A DNA stretch of 64,000 nucleotides, from contig QKED01000012.1 of the NCBI GenBank assembly GCA_003252455.1, positions 124,001 through 188,000 on the forward strand. The letters run 5' to 3'. The position numbers were made by a program, and so were the translations under genes. Below, one piece after another: positions 24,016-31,973 of the stretch. Source of the DNA: Gammaproteobacteria bacterium (GTDB taxonomy: Bacteria; Pseudomonadota; Gammaproteobacteria; Thiohalomonadales; Thiohalomonadaceae). Position 1 is the first letter of the stretch; each line of letters opens with the position of its first letter. The notes below the pieces were generated by a model, which had not been told where the DNA came from, did not search any database, and saw only the letters and a program-made list of their open reading frames with translations.

Positions 24016-24190
24016 GGTGCACCTCGCGCATGGCGTCGAGCATGCAAGCGCAAAGCTGACGCGGGCTCCCGTGGGGGCTGAGACGAAGACGCCACGCGGC
24101 ATCGTTCGAGGATGTGATGCGCTTGGCGGTGCGTGCAGGGCCGCTGTAGCGGTTGCGGCGCGCGGGGGTGATTGCGACGGTCGGGGGCAT
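24008..24190 (-). CDS. Small basic phage protein, unknown
   Basis: The 60-residue Arg-rich protein has its start fixed by AAGGAG 8 bases before the ATG (MPPTVAITPARRNRYSGPAR). It overlaps the next gene by 8 bp. No domain recognised. Confidence 0.5.
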   Translation of the reverse strand: MPPTVAITPARRNRYSGPARTAKRITSSNDAAWRLRLSPHGSPRQLCACMLDAMREVHHV

Positions 24191-24271
24191 GGTGTTACTC
24201 CTTGGTGGGCTGCTCATCAGGCCCGGTGCGCCACCACCGGACGACCCCGCACAGGCGGGGTTTCGCTGCGC

Positions 24272-24697
24272 TTACTTGACCGCCCGGTAGGTGACGGTCG
24301 TGGTCGTGGTGAGATGCAGGGCGTCGCGCACACCGGCGCTGAGGGGGTCGTCGGCGTCGGCGGCGATCTCCAGCAGCTTGGCCTCCGGCTTGTGTTTGAT
24401 GCTCTCGGTGACGAGGTCGTCAAAGCGCTTGCCGAGGATGGCACGCAAGGCGGTGACATCCGCGACCTCGACGAGGCGTCGGGCCGCGATGGTAAGGCGT
24501 ACCTCACCAGGGAGTTCGATGGCACTGCCAGGGGCAAGGGCCTCCTGGAGGTCCTTGTTGATCGCCTTGAGGCGCAGATCGCGCTGTTCGATCTCTTTCT
24601 TCAATTTCCAGCCTTCGGCAACCAACTTGCGCAGGTTGGCCGGGGCGGCGGTGTATCCCCCATCCGTGTGGAGGGTGGCGGCTGCAGTGCGGGTCAT
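24272..24697 (-). CDS. Phage early protein with coiled coil, unknown
   Basis: The 141-residue protein has a helical first half (LRKLVAEGWKLKKEIEQRDL, RLKAINKDLQEALAPG), a short beta part (EVRLTIAARRLVEVADV) and a helical region with FDDLVTESIKHKPEAKLL. The arrangement loosely recalls host-nuclease-inhibitor or Gam-like early proteins, but I cannot assign it. A GC-rich hairpin (CCCCGCCTGTGCGGGG) follows its stop near 24245. Confidence 0.6.
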   Translation of the reverse strand: MTRTAAATLHTDGGYTAAPANLRKLVAEGWKLKKEIEQRDLRLKAINKDLQEALAPGSAIELPGEVRLTIAARRLVEVADVTALRAILGKRFDDLVTESIKHKPEAKLLEIAADADDPLSAGVRDALHLTTTTTVTYRAVK

Positions 24698-24745
24698 GGG
24701 GTCTCTCCTGTATGGGCGGTGCCCCGGCGTGGGGCACCGGGACGG

Positions 24746-25018
24746 TTAATTGATCTTGGCGCTGACCTTGGCCTTGACCTTGGTCCCGGCGGGGACCAAG
24801 ACAGGCTCACCGGTCTTGGGGTTACGCATGCTGCGCTCGGGTGTGGCGACGCGTTGCAGGGTGACGAGGCCACGCAACTCGACCTTGTCGCCGACCTGGG
24901 CCTGGTCGACGGCCTCGACCAGGGTGATGTGGTAGGCGTCGATGACGCGACGGGTGGTCTCCCGGTCGACGCTGGCGATGGTCGAGGCTTTGCGGATGAG
25001 GTCCTGCTTACTGCTCAT
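24746..25018 (-). CDS. HU/IHF-family DNA-binding protein
   Basis: The 90-residue HU-like protein has a helical N-terminus (SSKQDLIRKASTIASVDRET) and the beta-arm signature RNPKTGEPV (residues about 64-72). Mu transposition needs host HU and IHF to bend the ends and enhancer. A phage copy placed right after B suggests the element brings its own bending protein. The stop is followed by a GC-rich hairpin (about 24718-24742). Confidence 0.9.
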   Translation of the reverse strand: MSSKQDLIRKASTIASVDRETTRRVIDAYHITLVEAVDQAQVGDKVELRGLVTLQRVATPERSMRNPKTGEPVLVPAGTKVKAKVSAKIN

Positions 25019-25581
25019 GGAGTCTTCTCCTTACGTGGTTTGAGAGGGCAAAAAATCTGCCCGGTGTTGTGATCACAAAATTGCTGGCCACGCTCACCCC
25101 AGGTGGGTGCCTTGGGGCCGGTGTTCTGCACGAGAAGCCAGCGATAGTTGCCATAGGTGCCGTAGCGCTGGGCATATCCAGCTCGCTCCAAAACGCGTAG
25201 ATAGCGCTGAATGCCGCGGCGTAGATGCGCGCTGGGCTCTGCCACTGCGACGAGGGGCAAGAGGTCGTCTAGGCTGGCTTTAACCAGACAGCGCAGGGCG
25301 CGCCAGATGCGCATGCGCAGCTCACGACCCTTGGCGTGTTTGCCTGAGGGGCCGACCGGGGAGCGTGCCGCACTGGCTGCGTGACCTTTGTCGGTGACAA
25401 CCCAGACGTTGCCCCCCGGGCTAGCGACCCAGTGACGCCCCTGGAGGGCGATCAATCGGGCGTGAACCTGCACGGCCGACCAGCCGAGACGGGTGCTGAT
25501 CTGTTCGACACTCTGGGCCTCCTGGCCCTGACTCAGGTGGTGAAGGAGGTGCATCGCACTCGCACCGCGCGCGGTATTCAT
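25015..25581 (-). CDS. Winged-helix-like phage protein, unknown
   Basis: The 188-residue protein has an N-terminal part resembling a winged helix (QSVEQISTRLGWSAVQVHAR, LIALQGRHWVASPGGNVWVV). A second helical block follows (LRRGIQRYLRVLERAGYAQR). It overlaps B (ATGA) and HU (4 bp), so it is part of the transposition operon. It may be a DNA-binding accessory factor; this is not proven. Confidence 0.6.
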   Translation of the reverse strand: MNTARGASAMHLLHHLSQGQEAQSVEQISTRLGWSAVQVHARLIALQGRHWVASPGGNVWVVTDKGHAASAARSPVGPSGKHAKGRELRMRIWRALRCLVKASLDDLLPLVAVAEPSAHLRRGIQRYLRVLERAGYAQRYGTYGNYRWLLVQNTGPKAPTWGERGQQFCDHNTGQIFCPLKPRKEKTP

Positions 25582-26342
25582 GCGCCACTCCGACGGGCCT
25601 TCGCCGCCAGCGCCTCGATATCACGCACCAGCTCTCTGCCGTGCATGTGCACTGCGCTCACACGGGTGAGGCCGTTGCGCTTGGCCTGAGACTCAATGTG
25701 GGCGATGGCATTGAGGATGAGACGGGCACGACCCTGCGCCTCGCGTTCGATGCGCGAGACCAGGTCGTCGGCGATCTCGACTTCGGCCAGTTGGTCGCAG
25801 AGGGTGCGCACGTCTCTGCCGGTGTTGGGCCTGAACTCGACAATGTCGGCGAGGCGACTGTAGATCTGGTCGCGCTTTTTCAGGTGGTGGGCGATACGCC
25901 CCATGCCGACGAGGATGACCGGGATCTCTGTGAGGTCGGAGAGGTCTCGTAAGGTCTCTAAGATGGCACGGTCGTGGGTCGTGTTTTCGGCCTCGTCGAT
26001 GACGATGGCGGGGTAGCGTTCAGCGTTGTATTCGGCCTCGTCTTGCGCTCGGGTGATGGCGGCAACCGCCTGGGTGAAAAGGTCCTTGGTGCAGTGCTGC
26101 GGGGCATCGCCATAGGCCTCGACGATCTCCTTGAGCGCCCAGCGCGCGGTCCAGGCCGTTTTGGCACGCAGATAGGCGGCACCGGTGTGCACACACCACC
26201 AACTGACCGTAGCGCTCTTGCCGTAGCCGGCAAAGCCATGCACGAGCAGCCAGGAGGCCTCGGTCGCACCGCGTTCAGCTACGCTTTGAGTACCCTGTAG
26301 AAAACGTAATACGTTAGATGTTTTTGCGAATTCATGGCGCAT
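25578..26342 (-). CDS. MuB-like AAA+ ATPase, transposition target selector
   Basis: The 254-residue ATPase is of the MuB/TniB/ExeA-like group. It starts at MRHEFAKTSNVLRFLQGTQS, 10 bp after the transposase; longer frames overlap gene A. Walker A is GFAGYGKS (residues 35-42) and Walker B is PAIVIDEAEN (111-120), followed by a sensor region ILVGMGRIAHHLKKRD. It should coat target DNA, recruit transposase and provide target immunity. Mu B is 312 residues; this one lacks the N-terminal helix-turn-helix of Mu B, as do many relatives. Confidence 0.9.
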   Translation of the reverse strand: MRHEFAKTSNVLRFLQGTQSVAERGATEASWLLVHGFAGYGKSATVSWWCVHTGAAYLRAKTAWTARWALKEIVEAYGDAPQHCTKDLFTQAVAAITRAQDEAEYNAERYPAIVIDEAENTTHDRAILETLRDLSDLTEIPVILVGMGRIAHHLKKRDQIYSRLADIVEFRPNTGRDVRTLCDQLAEVEIADDLVSRIEREAQGRARLILNAIAHIESQAKRNGLTRVSAVHMHGRELVRDIEALAAKARRSGA

Positions 26343-26352
26343 GGTGCGGCTC

Positions 26353-28437
26353 CTATGCGTAGAAAAGCTGGAATTCTTGGGTGGTCTGATACCAGTCGAG
26401 CCAACGGCTGTCGTCTGGGGTCTGTTCTGCCGGGTGGGCCGTGAGCCACTCATATTTGTCCGCATCGGTGCCGAACAGGCGCCGCGATGCGGTCGGATGG
26501 TCGAGCAGCTCGGCGCCCCTTGTGTGCATCTCATTTGACACAACCGGCCCACGTTCGATGGGCAGTGTCGCTACCATGCGGTCGCACCTTGGTGCCGCGA
26601 GGTCTCGCGTTAGGGCGTCATCCCCGGCATGTTCGAGTACAACACCCTGTCCGCGCGCATATTCGAGGTTGACCTCATCGAGCTTGCGCTCGGCGCGCTT
26701 GGCACGCCCTTCGTAACGACGGTCACGGGCCTGCTCGATGACCGGCTTAGGGAAGTAGTCACGCTTGTTGGCGTCCCACTCGGCGATGGCGATGAGGCGA
26801 CCCTGCCGGTCGCGCACCCACACACGTGCGGCGTCATGGATGTCGTATCCAACCTCGACGAGGTCGCCGTGGTAGTGCTCCAAGTCAGGGTGGAAGTAGT
26901 GGTTGTTGAACAGACGCACCATGCCACGCGCGACCTTCACACCAGACTTATACGGGCGGAATAGATCGGCGGCCTCGGCCTGTTCGACCCGCACAGGGGC
27001 AACACCCTCCTCCTGGGCCCTTGTGAGACCGAGCTGCCAGGCCTCTAGCGGGGTCTGGTGGCGCAGCTCGCCACTCTCCGGATCGCGACGCTTGGGGAGG
27101 CCGGTGTGCGGGGTGGCGTTGTACTCGTTGCGCACCTGCTCAAGGTAGGCAACGAAGTCGCGCCAGGCGATCAGCTCCTTGGCGCGACCGCCCTCTTTTA
27201 ACGCGGCACGGGTGAGCCTGAAGACCTTGTGCTTGGCCTCGGGGTCCATCTTGGCACCGATATAGGTGGGCAACTGCTGAGCAGCGCGCACCCAGAGGGT
27301 CTGGTGAGAGCGCTCGCCGATGCCGCGCGACTGGGAGTTGTAGGGGAGGCTGAACTCCTGAGAGACGTGGAGCCGGTCGAGCAGGGTGGCCATTACTTCG
27401 TTACGAAAGCCTGCGCCACGGTCGGTGTACCAGATGGCGGGAATACCAAAGGATTCGCAGGCATGACGGAAGGCGTCAGCGACGGTCCATGTACTCTCGG
27501 CGAGACCGACGGAGTAGCCGACACAGACGCGGGTGGCGACGTCGATTACACCGGTCACCTCGGGGCGGAACGGCTGACCGTGATCGGGGTGCTGAACCTC
27601 GGCATCGAAGGTGTGACCGTCGGCGGTGTAGACATCGGCGGGCAACAGACTCGACGTATCGCGAATGATGTAGGGACGCAGCGCCTTGAGTTCACGCGGC
27701 CCCAGGCGCCCGGCATAGCGCGTAGTGGTGCTGAGCTTCTTGAGAAAGCGCTTGGCTTGGTCGTAGCTCGGCGGCTCGACACCCTCACTGAGGTGAGCGG
27801 GGAGTTTGGCGATGCAGGCCGCGAGGCTGGGCTTTTGTGGCTGACCGTAGATCTTGAGCAGGGGTAGCGCCCAGGCTGGGGGGGGCACGGGCTCGGCCTT
27901 TTTGGGCGCGAGGGCACGCTGCCCCTCTTTGTTGAGAGCGGTGCGCCAGCGGTAGAGCGTGCGTGGACTCAGACTGTTGCTGGCACGCTTGTGGCCGCTC
28001 TTGGCGTTAGCAACCACGATCAGCGCCTGCAGGCGCTCTGGGAGCTGGCCATCGGCGGCGAGGGCACACAGACGGCGCGAGGCCGCATCGATGCCGATGC
28101 CACCAGCGGCAAGGCGGTCGAGTTCATTAAGAAGGGCGAGGCGTGCGGTGAGGCGCTCACGCTGCCACTCGGCAAGCTGGGCCGTGTCGGCACCGAGGCT
28201 CTTGGCTGGCAGGAGAGGTTCGCTCGGCTCGACAGGGCGCTGATCCGTCAACGCCCGGGCGATGAGTGCATCGCGTACGTCGACAGGCAGGCCTGCGATC
28301 GGATAGAGACGGCGGGTGCCACCGAGACAAGTCTCGCTCTGGTAGTCCCACCCCTGACGCTGGGCACGACGACGGGCGCTGGAGACGTTGACGCCGATAG
28401 CGCTGGCGATCTCTTGCATGGTAGCAGTGCTGCGCAT
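26353..28437 (-). CDS. Mu-type DDE transposase (MuA family)
   Basis: The 694-residue transposase cuts and joins the element ends. The N-terminus has a helix-turn-helix (MQEIASAIGVNVSSARRRAQ). The end-binding helical region spans about 70-240. The integrase core holds the catalytic triad D273 (YTADGHTFD), D339 (YTDRGAGF) and E375 (GIGERSH). A Mu-C beta-barrel region and a basic C-terminal tail that would contact B follow (about 530-694). In Mu the triad is D269, D336 and E392. No stop or frameshift is present, so mobility is plausible. Confidence 0.95.
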   Translation of the reverse strand: MRSTATMQEIASAIGVNVSSARRRAQRQGWDYQSETCLGGTRRLYPIAGLPVDVRDALIARALTDQRPVEPSEPLLPAKSLGADTAQLAEWQRERLTARLALLNELDRLAAGGIGIDAASRRLCALAADGQLPERLQALIVVANAKSGHKRASNSLSPRTLYRWRTALNKEGQRALAPKKAEPVPPPAWALPLLKIYGQPQKPSLAACIAKLPAHLSEGVEPPSYDQAKRFLKKLSTTTRYAGRLGPRELKALRPYIIRDTSSLLPADVYTADGHTFDAEVQHPDHGQPFRPEVTGVIDVATRVCVGYSVGLAESTWTVADAFRHACESFGIPAIWYTDRGAGFRNEVMATLLDRLHVSQEFSLPYNSQSRGIGERSHQTLWVRAAQQLPTYIGAKMDPEAKHKVFRLTRAALKEGGRAKELIAWRDFVAYLEQVRNEYNATPHTGLPKRRDPESGELRHQTPLEAWQLGLTRAQEEGVAPVRVEQAEAADLFRPYKSGVKVARGMVRLFNNHYFHPDLEHYHGDLVEVGYDIHDAARVWVRDRQGRLIAIAEWDANKRDYFPKPVIEQARDRRYEGRAKRAERKLDEVNLEYARGQGVVLEHAGDDALTRDLAAPRCDRMVATLPIERGPVVSNEMHTRGAELLDHPTASRRLFGTDADKYEWLTAHPAEQTPDDSRWLDWYQTTQEFQLFYA

Positions 28438-28455
28438 AGCTCGCCCCTCTCCCCC

Positions 28456-28734
28456 TTATGCAACCAAACCGGCGGCACGGATGCGCTCACGCCCAGCCTC
28501 GATGGCCTCCGCGCGATCTTCTTCAGGGTCGACGTGATAGGCGACGACATCCGGAAACGCCTTATCGGGCGTACTCTCAATAAGGGCACAGAGGGCCAGA
28601 GCGACAGGGCGGCTGGTATTTGTGCGCGCGGCGACGCTATAGACCATGCTCCGAGATTTGCCGATTGCCGCCGCTGCCGAAGCCCAATCTAGACCGCGAA
28701 TCTCCAGCGCTTTCTTGATCTCTTCAGTGGTCAC
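28456..28734 (-). CDS. Ner-like helix-turn-helix regulator
   Basis: The 92-residue protein is encoded divergently from the repressor and just upstream of A, the position of Mu ner. The helix-turn-helix reads IKKALEIRGLDWASAAAAIG then KSRSMVYSVAARTNTSRPVA. The second half (ALCALIESTPDKAFPDVVAY) is acidic. In Mu, Ner down-regulates both early and repressor transcription. Similarity to Mu Ner is positional and structural rather than close. Confidence 0.7.
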   Translation of the reverse strand: MTTEEIKKALEIRGLDWASAAAAIGKSRSMVYSVAARTNTSRPVALALCALIESTPDKAFPDVVAYHVDPEEDRAEAIEAGRERIRAAGLVA

Positions 28735-29032
28735 GGGTAATACTCCTTGAGTTGTTAGCTCTCGCGTTAGCAGGTGCGTTCACTGTCGTGCTAACTGGTA
28801 AACAACTATACGCACAAAAAGGCGTATCAGCAACTCAATAGGGCGTATTTTTTTCATTTAAGCGCTCTTGAGGGTGCATCGCTTACCGGGTAGCGCATGC
28901 ACGACTTGATGGATGTGTATGATTCATGGCCTTTTCAGCGGAATGGCCGCCGTTTCACAACTTTGCCAACCGGTGCATCCGCACGAAAGTGCGGTACGCG
29001 TGCACCTCTTAGAACGTACAAGTGGTGCACCT
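28735..29032. promoter_or_regulatory. Divergent early/repressor control region with operator-like repeats
   Basis: This AT-richer intergenic region separates the Ner-like gene from the repressor. It holds ATACGC (28808-28813) facing GCGTAT (28822-28827), and a further direct GCGTAT at 28843-28848. A perfect inverted repeat CCGCACGAAAGTGCGG lies at 28979-28994. GTGCACCT occurs twice just upstream of the repressor ATG. These are candidate operators; exact promoters were not assigned. Confidence 0.6.
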
Positions 29033-29719
29033 ATGGACAAAATTGGTGAGCGATTGAGAAACGCCCGTGAGTCTCTTGGTTACGCCCAAAAGAGCATGGC
29101 TGAAGCAGTGGGGAGCAAATTGCGCTCGTGGCAGGACTATGAGGCGGGCAACAAGACACCTGGAAGCCAAGTGATCGCCGGTCTATCGGCACTGGGCGTA
29201 GACGCCAACTGGGTGCTGACCGGACGTGGAGAGATGATGCAGCGCAGTGTGCAGACCGTGTTGGAGGCGACGGCGAACACCATGCTCGACGCCGACACTT
29301 ATGCAATGGTGCCCTTCTACGACGTACAAGCCTCCGCAGGGCATGGCGCTCTGGTCGGCGCCGTGGAGGTCAAGGATTGGTTAGTGTTTCGCCGTGACTG
29401 GCTAGAGCGGGAACTGCATGCGAGCGAGAGCGACCTCTATCTGATCGAGGTCGACGGTGAGAGCATGGAACCGACCCTCAGGCCGGGAGACACCATCTTG
29501 GTCGACCACCGCTCGCAGGGTCAGATCACCCGTGACGGCATCTACGTCCTGCGCATGGATGGCACACTGCTCGTCAAACGGCTGCAGCGCCTGCCTGGAC
29601 GCCTTGTGCGCGTCTCTTCGGACAATCCGGCCTATCAACCTTTTGAATTGAGCCTGGACAACGACACCGACGACCTCGCCATCGTCGGGCGAGTCGTCTG
29701 GACCGGACGCCGGATGTGA
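29033..29719 (+). CDS. C2-type repressor (HTH plus S24 peptidase domain)
   Basis: The 228-residue lysogeny repressor has a helix-turn-helix N-terminus (IGERLRNARESLGYAQKSMA, then WQDYEAGNKTPGSQVI) and a C-terminal LexA/S24 domain (about 95-215) with catalytic S144 (VDGESMEPT) and K182 (LLVKRL). An Ala-Gly pair at 102-103 (QASAGHG) is at the self-cleavage position, so SOS/RecA induction is possible. This differs from Mu itself, whose repressor is not LexA-like. The start is placed at ATG 29033 because the HTH begins there. It is the only plus-strand gene of the element. Confidence 0.92.
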   Translation: MDKIGERLRNARESLGYAQKSMAEAVGSKLRSWQDYEAGNKTPGSQVIAGLSALGVDANWVLTGRGEMMQRSVQTVLEATANTMLDADTYAMVPFYDVQASAGHGALVGAVEVKDWLVFRRDWLERELHASESDLYLIEVDGESMEPTLRPGDTILVDHRSQGQITRDGIYVLRMDGTLLVKRLQRLPGRLVRVSSDNPAYQPFELSLDNDTDDLAIVGRVVWTGRRM

Positions 29720-29810
29720 CCGGCCCCGTTTGCGGTACCAGATGAGCCCCGAGAGCACGGTTAGCCAGCGCTGGAGGCCGCGCTCGGGGCACCTACCTGC
29801 GGTCGCCTAT

Positions 29811-29992
29811 CAAACTGTTGCCAGTAGCGCACACTGCCAACAGAGGCGCTCAGCGCGCCGAATAATCACCGAACACTGCCAAACTGCGTTCAGACGATGG
29901 CGCCCAGGCTCTGCCACTAACAAACTGTCTTATCGATGATTTTTTGTTTATGTGTCGGTGATGACAGATGACAAATCAACTACCGTCTCACA
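29811..29992. promoter_or_regulatory. Candidate transposase-binding end of the element (left end)
   Basis: On the minus strand a motif close to (C/G)AGTTTGnnAGTG recurs at about 29811-29819, 29873-29886 and 29914-29929, with a looser GATTTGTCATCTG at 29966-29979 and TTGGCAGTGT at 29831-29840. All face inward. Similar GGTTTGGCAT and GGTTTGTCAG sit near the other end (6738 and 6784) in the opposite orientation. Mu ends carry several such A-binding sites. Exact terminus unknown. Confidence 0.4.
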
Positions 29993-30442
29993 CCACGGTG
30001 AGATTCTAGGTTGTGAGTCGCTATGCACCACGACCACGAGGATTACCGATGCACACTGCGAGCTTTCAGCATCTCAGGGGGCGATATTTTCCGTTATACC
30101 GAAATAACTTATTGAAAAATTGATGTGTTCTATAGGGCTAAAATGAACGGAAGCTGTTTTCTGAAACGACACGTAACGTGACGTGTTTGCGTGGTAAATC
30201 AGGGGTGGCCAAGTCACCCTGGCCCCCCTTTTGCTCCTGTTCTGCCCCATCTACGGGCGGCTCTTGATCCCCCCAGGCCCACTCATCGAGGGCCTGTTCA
30301 AGCTGTTGTCGTTCGGCGAAGCGCTCGCCGGAGCGGGCGCGTTGATGTGCCCCTCCCTTGCCCAGGAGGGCAGGGGGGAGGGCGCGAGGGCGTGGTTGAC
30401 GCATCTCTCTATTCCTCATCTAAATGTTGTAGTGGCTGATGC
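29993..30442. other. Intergenic DNA between the element and rtcB
   Basis: AT-rich up to about 30180, then GC-rich. The only longer frame (30138-30419, minus, Gln/Glu/Arg-rich) has no ribosome site or recognisable domain. I see no gene or clear terminator here. Confidence 0.5.
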
Positions 30443-31639
30443 TCAGCCTTTGACGCACACCAGTTGCTTGAGGGTGTGCACGATCTCGACCAGGTCGTGT
30501 TGGTCCTCCATCACCTTGTCGATGTCCTTATAGGCGCCGGGGATCTCGTCCAGCACGCCGCCGTCTTTGCGACACTCCACCCCGGCGGTCTGTGCCTCCA
30601 GGTCGGCGCGGTTGAAGTGGCGCTTGGCTGCCCCTCGGCTCATGCGTCGACCGGCACCGTGGGAGCAGGAGCAGAACGACTCGGGGTTGCCCTTGCCACG
30701 CACGATGTACGAACGGGTACCCATACTGCCGGGGATGATCCCCAGCTCCCCCTCACCGGCGCGGATTGCCCCCTTGCGGGTGAGATAGACATCCGCGCCG
30801 AAGTGGTGTTCGCGCGCCACATAGTTGTGGTGGCAGTTGATCGCCTCGCGGGTGGTGTCGAAGTGCGGCAACACCTTGCGCAGCGCCTCTAGGATCAGCC
30901 GCAGCATCTCCCGGCGGTTGGCCATGGCATAGCCCTGGGCCCACTCGACCGCCTCCAGATAGTCGCTAAAGCTCTGACTCCCCTCGGCGAACCAGGCCAG
31001 GTCGCGGTCGGGTAGGTGGATCTGCTCACGCTCCGCCTCACGCTTGGCCAAGGCGATAAAGTGCTGGCCGATGCGGTTGCCGATATTGCGGCTGCCGGAG
31101 TGGAGCATCACCCACACCGCCTGGGATTCATCGATACAGAGTTCGATGAAGTGGTTACCGCCACCGAGCGTACCCAGCTGGCGCGACCAGGCGTGGGGAG
31201 TCTTCTGCACCATCTTGCGCAGCGCTGAGTGTTTGGTGACCAGGCGCTCCAGGCCGCCGTCCAGTGAGCGCAGGGTGCTCGCCTGGGCGGCGATCCCCTT
31301 GTGCATGTCGAATCCCACCGGCACCGCCGCCTCGATGGCGCTGCGCACCCGCCCGAGGTTGTCGGGCAGCCGCGCGGCGTCGAGGGAGAGGCGTACGGCG
31401 TTCATGCCGCAGCCGATGTCGACCCCCACCGCGGCGGGGATGATCGCTCCCCGGGTGGGGATCACCGAGCCGACAGTAGCGCCGACGCCGCCGTGTACAT
31501 CGGGCATGGCGGCGACGTGATGATGGATGATCGGCAGCTCGCCAAGGTTGGCGAGTTGCCGGTAGGCGGTCGGGTCCACCTCGGCGGTGTAGATCTTCAC
31601 CGGGACGCGACCTTTTGTGATCAGTCGTTGAATGGGCAT
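30443..31639 (-). CDS. rtcB: RtcB RNA ligase
   Basis: GTP- and Mn-dependent ligase that joins 2',3'-cyclic-phosphate (or 3'-phosphate) and 5'-OH RNA ends, used in RNA repair. The 398 residues run from MPIQRLITKGRVPVKIYTAE. Metal-site motifs are MPDVHGGVGATVG, GVDIGCGM, LGGGNHFIELC and HSGSRNIGNRIG. The guanylylated His is H327 in SHGAGRRMSR. The open frame extends in-frame through the leader to a GTG at 31837, but that stretch is hairpin-rich and unlike the family. No rtcA or rtcR is adjacent, so control differs from the E. coli sigma-54 system. Confidence 0.95.
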   Translation of the reverse strand: MPIQRLITKGRVPVKIYTAEVDPTAYRQLANLGELPIIHHHVAAMPDVHGGVGATVGSVIPTRGAIIPAAVGVDIGCGMNAVRLSLDAARLPDNLGRVRSAIEAAVPVGFDMHKGIAAQASTLRSLDGGLERLVTKHSALRKMVQKTPHAWSRQLGTLGGGNHFIELCIDESQAVWVMLHSGSRNIGNRIGQHFIALAKREAEREQIHLPDRDLAWFAEGSQSFSDYLEAVEWAQGYAMANRREMLRLILEALRKVLPHFDTTREAINCHHNYVAREHHFGADVYLTRKGAIRAGEGELGIIPGSMGTRSYIVRGKGNPESFCSCSHGAGRRMSRGAAKRHFNRADLEAQTAGVECRKDGGVLDEIPGAYKDIDKVMEDQHDLVEIVHTLKQLVCVKG

Positions 31640-31695
31640 CTCAGAATTACCAATGTGGCCTCGTGGCCCACTCGATGAGAGGGGGCGTCGAGGCG

Positions 31696-31730
31696 AAAAA
31701 AAAGCCCCGCGCGGCAGGCACCGGCAGGGC
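31696..31730 (-). terminator. Intrinsic terminator in the rtcB leader
   Basis: The minus strand forms a GCCCTGC/GCGGGGC stem extended by CGG/CCG with one bulged base, followed directly by eight U. It ends only 57 bases before the rtcB ATG, so it would act as an attenuator unless rtcB has another promoter. Confidence 0.8.
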
Positions 31731-31753
31731 TGGCAGGTAAATCCTGAGCTGCT

Positions 31754-31781
31754 GCGGGGACGCACGCCGGTGCGCCCCCGC
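31754..31781 (-). promoter_or_regulatory. Strong 12-bp hairpin in the rtcB leader
   Basis: Arms GCGGGGGCGCAC and GTGCGTCCCCGC (one G-T pair) around a 4-base loop. It lies 10 bases after the leader ORF stop and 23 before the terminator stem, where a pause hairpin would stand. Confidence 0.7.
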
Positions 31782-31791
31782 TGGGGAGGCA

Positions 31792-31830
31792 CTATGCGGG
31801 TCGGGTCAGACTCCTGTGTACGTTCTTCAT
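31792..31830 (-). CDS. Candidate 12-residue leader peptide of rtcB
   Basis: The ATG follows GGAGG with a 6-base spacer, and the frame reads MKNVHRSLTRPA then TAG. It is too short for a tracked gene but has the best ribosome site in the region. It contains no obvious run of one amino acid, so classical amino-acid attenuation is not indicated. Confidence 0.5.
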   Translation of the reverse strand: MKNVHRSLTRPA

Positions 31831-31888
31831 TGGGCACCTCCAGGTCGCAGTTGGGCGGGGCGAGCCCCGCGTGGAAAGATGGTGGGGT

Positions 31889-31916
31889 AATATAGTCGCC
31901 AAATGGCGGATGTCAA
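31889..31916 (-). promoter_or_regulatory. Sigma-70 promoter of the rtcB transcript
   Basis: The minus strand has TTGACA (31911-31916), a 16-base spacer and TATATT (31889-31894), close to consensus. The spacer carries an inverted repeat CGCCA-TT-TGGCG (31897-31908), a possible repressor site. The predicted start is near 31882, giving a leader of about 240 bases. Confidence 0.78.
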
Positions 31917-31933
31917 ACAGCGTTCGCTTGGTA

Positions 31934-31954
31934 CCCCGGCCCTGAGGGCCGGGG
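31934..31954. terminator. Hairpin after the small membrane-protein gene
   Basis: Perfect 9-bp stem CCCCGGCCC/GGGCCGGGG with a 3-base loop, 20 bp past the stop codon. No strong U-tract follows, so it may stabilise rather than terminate. Confidence 0.5.
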
Positions 31955-31973
31955 CGATGGGCGGCAAGGTCCC

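Larger units (their letters stand above)
6736..29992. mobile_element. Mu-like transposable element lacking the head module
   Basis: The gene order on the minus strand is Mu-like: repressor (divergent), Ner-like, transposase A, ATPase B, HU and small early genes, GemA, Mor, DUF2730, then gp37 through gp48 and a collar fibre. The transposase has the full DDE triad and the tail genes are intact. Equivalents of Mu gp27-gp36 (small and large terminase, portal, gp30/31 morphogenesis, protease, capsid, gp35/36) are absent; only about 0.9 kb separates DUF2730 from gp37. No lysozyme is recognisable. Ends are approximate: no TG...CA termini with a 5-bp target duplication could be fixed by eye. It may be a degraded prophage or a domesticated headless tail (tailocin-like) element. 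Confidence 0.88.

Noticed and set aside
6308-30120. AACTTATTGA occurring near 6310 and near 30105, as possible att repeats of a site-specific phage
   Set aside because: The element encodes a DDE transposase, not an integrase, and ten shared bases in AT-rich DNA is weak; Mu-type insertion leaves only 5-bp duplications.
30138-30419. A 93-codon frame between the element and rtcB
   Set aside because: Low-complexity Gln/Glu/Arg composition, no ribosome site, no conserved pattern.
31640-31837. An N-terminal extension of RtcB by 66 residues from GTG 31837
   Set aside because: The extra residues are Pro/Arg/Ser-rich translation of leader hairpins and no RtcB protein has such an extension.
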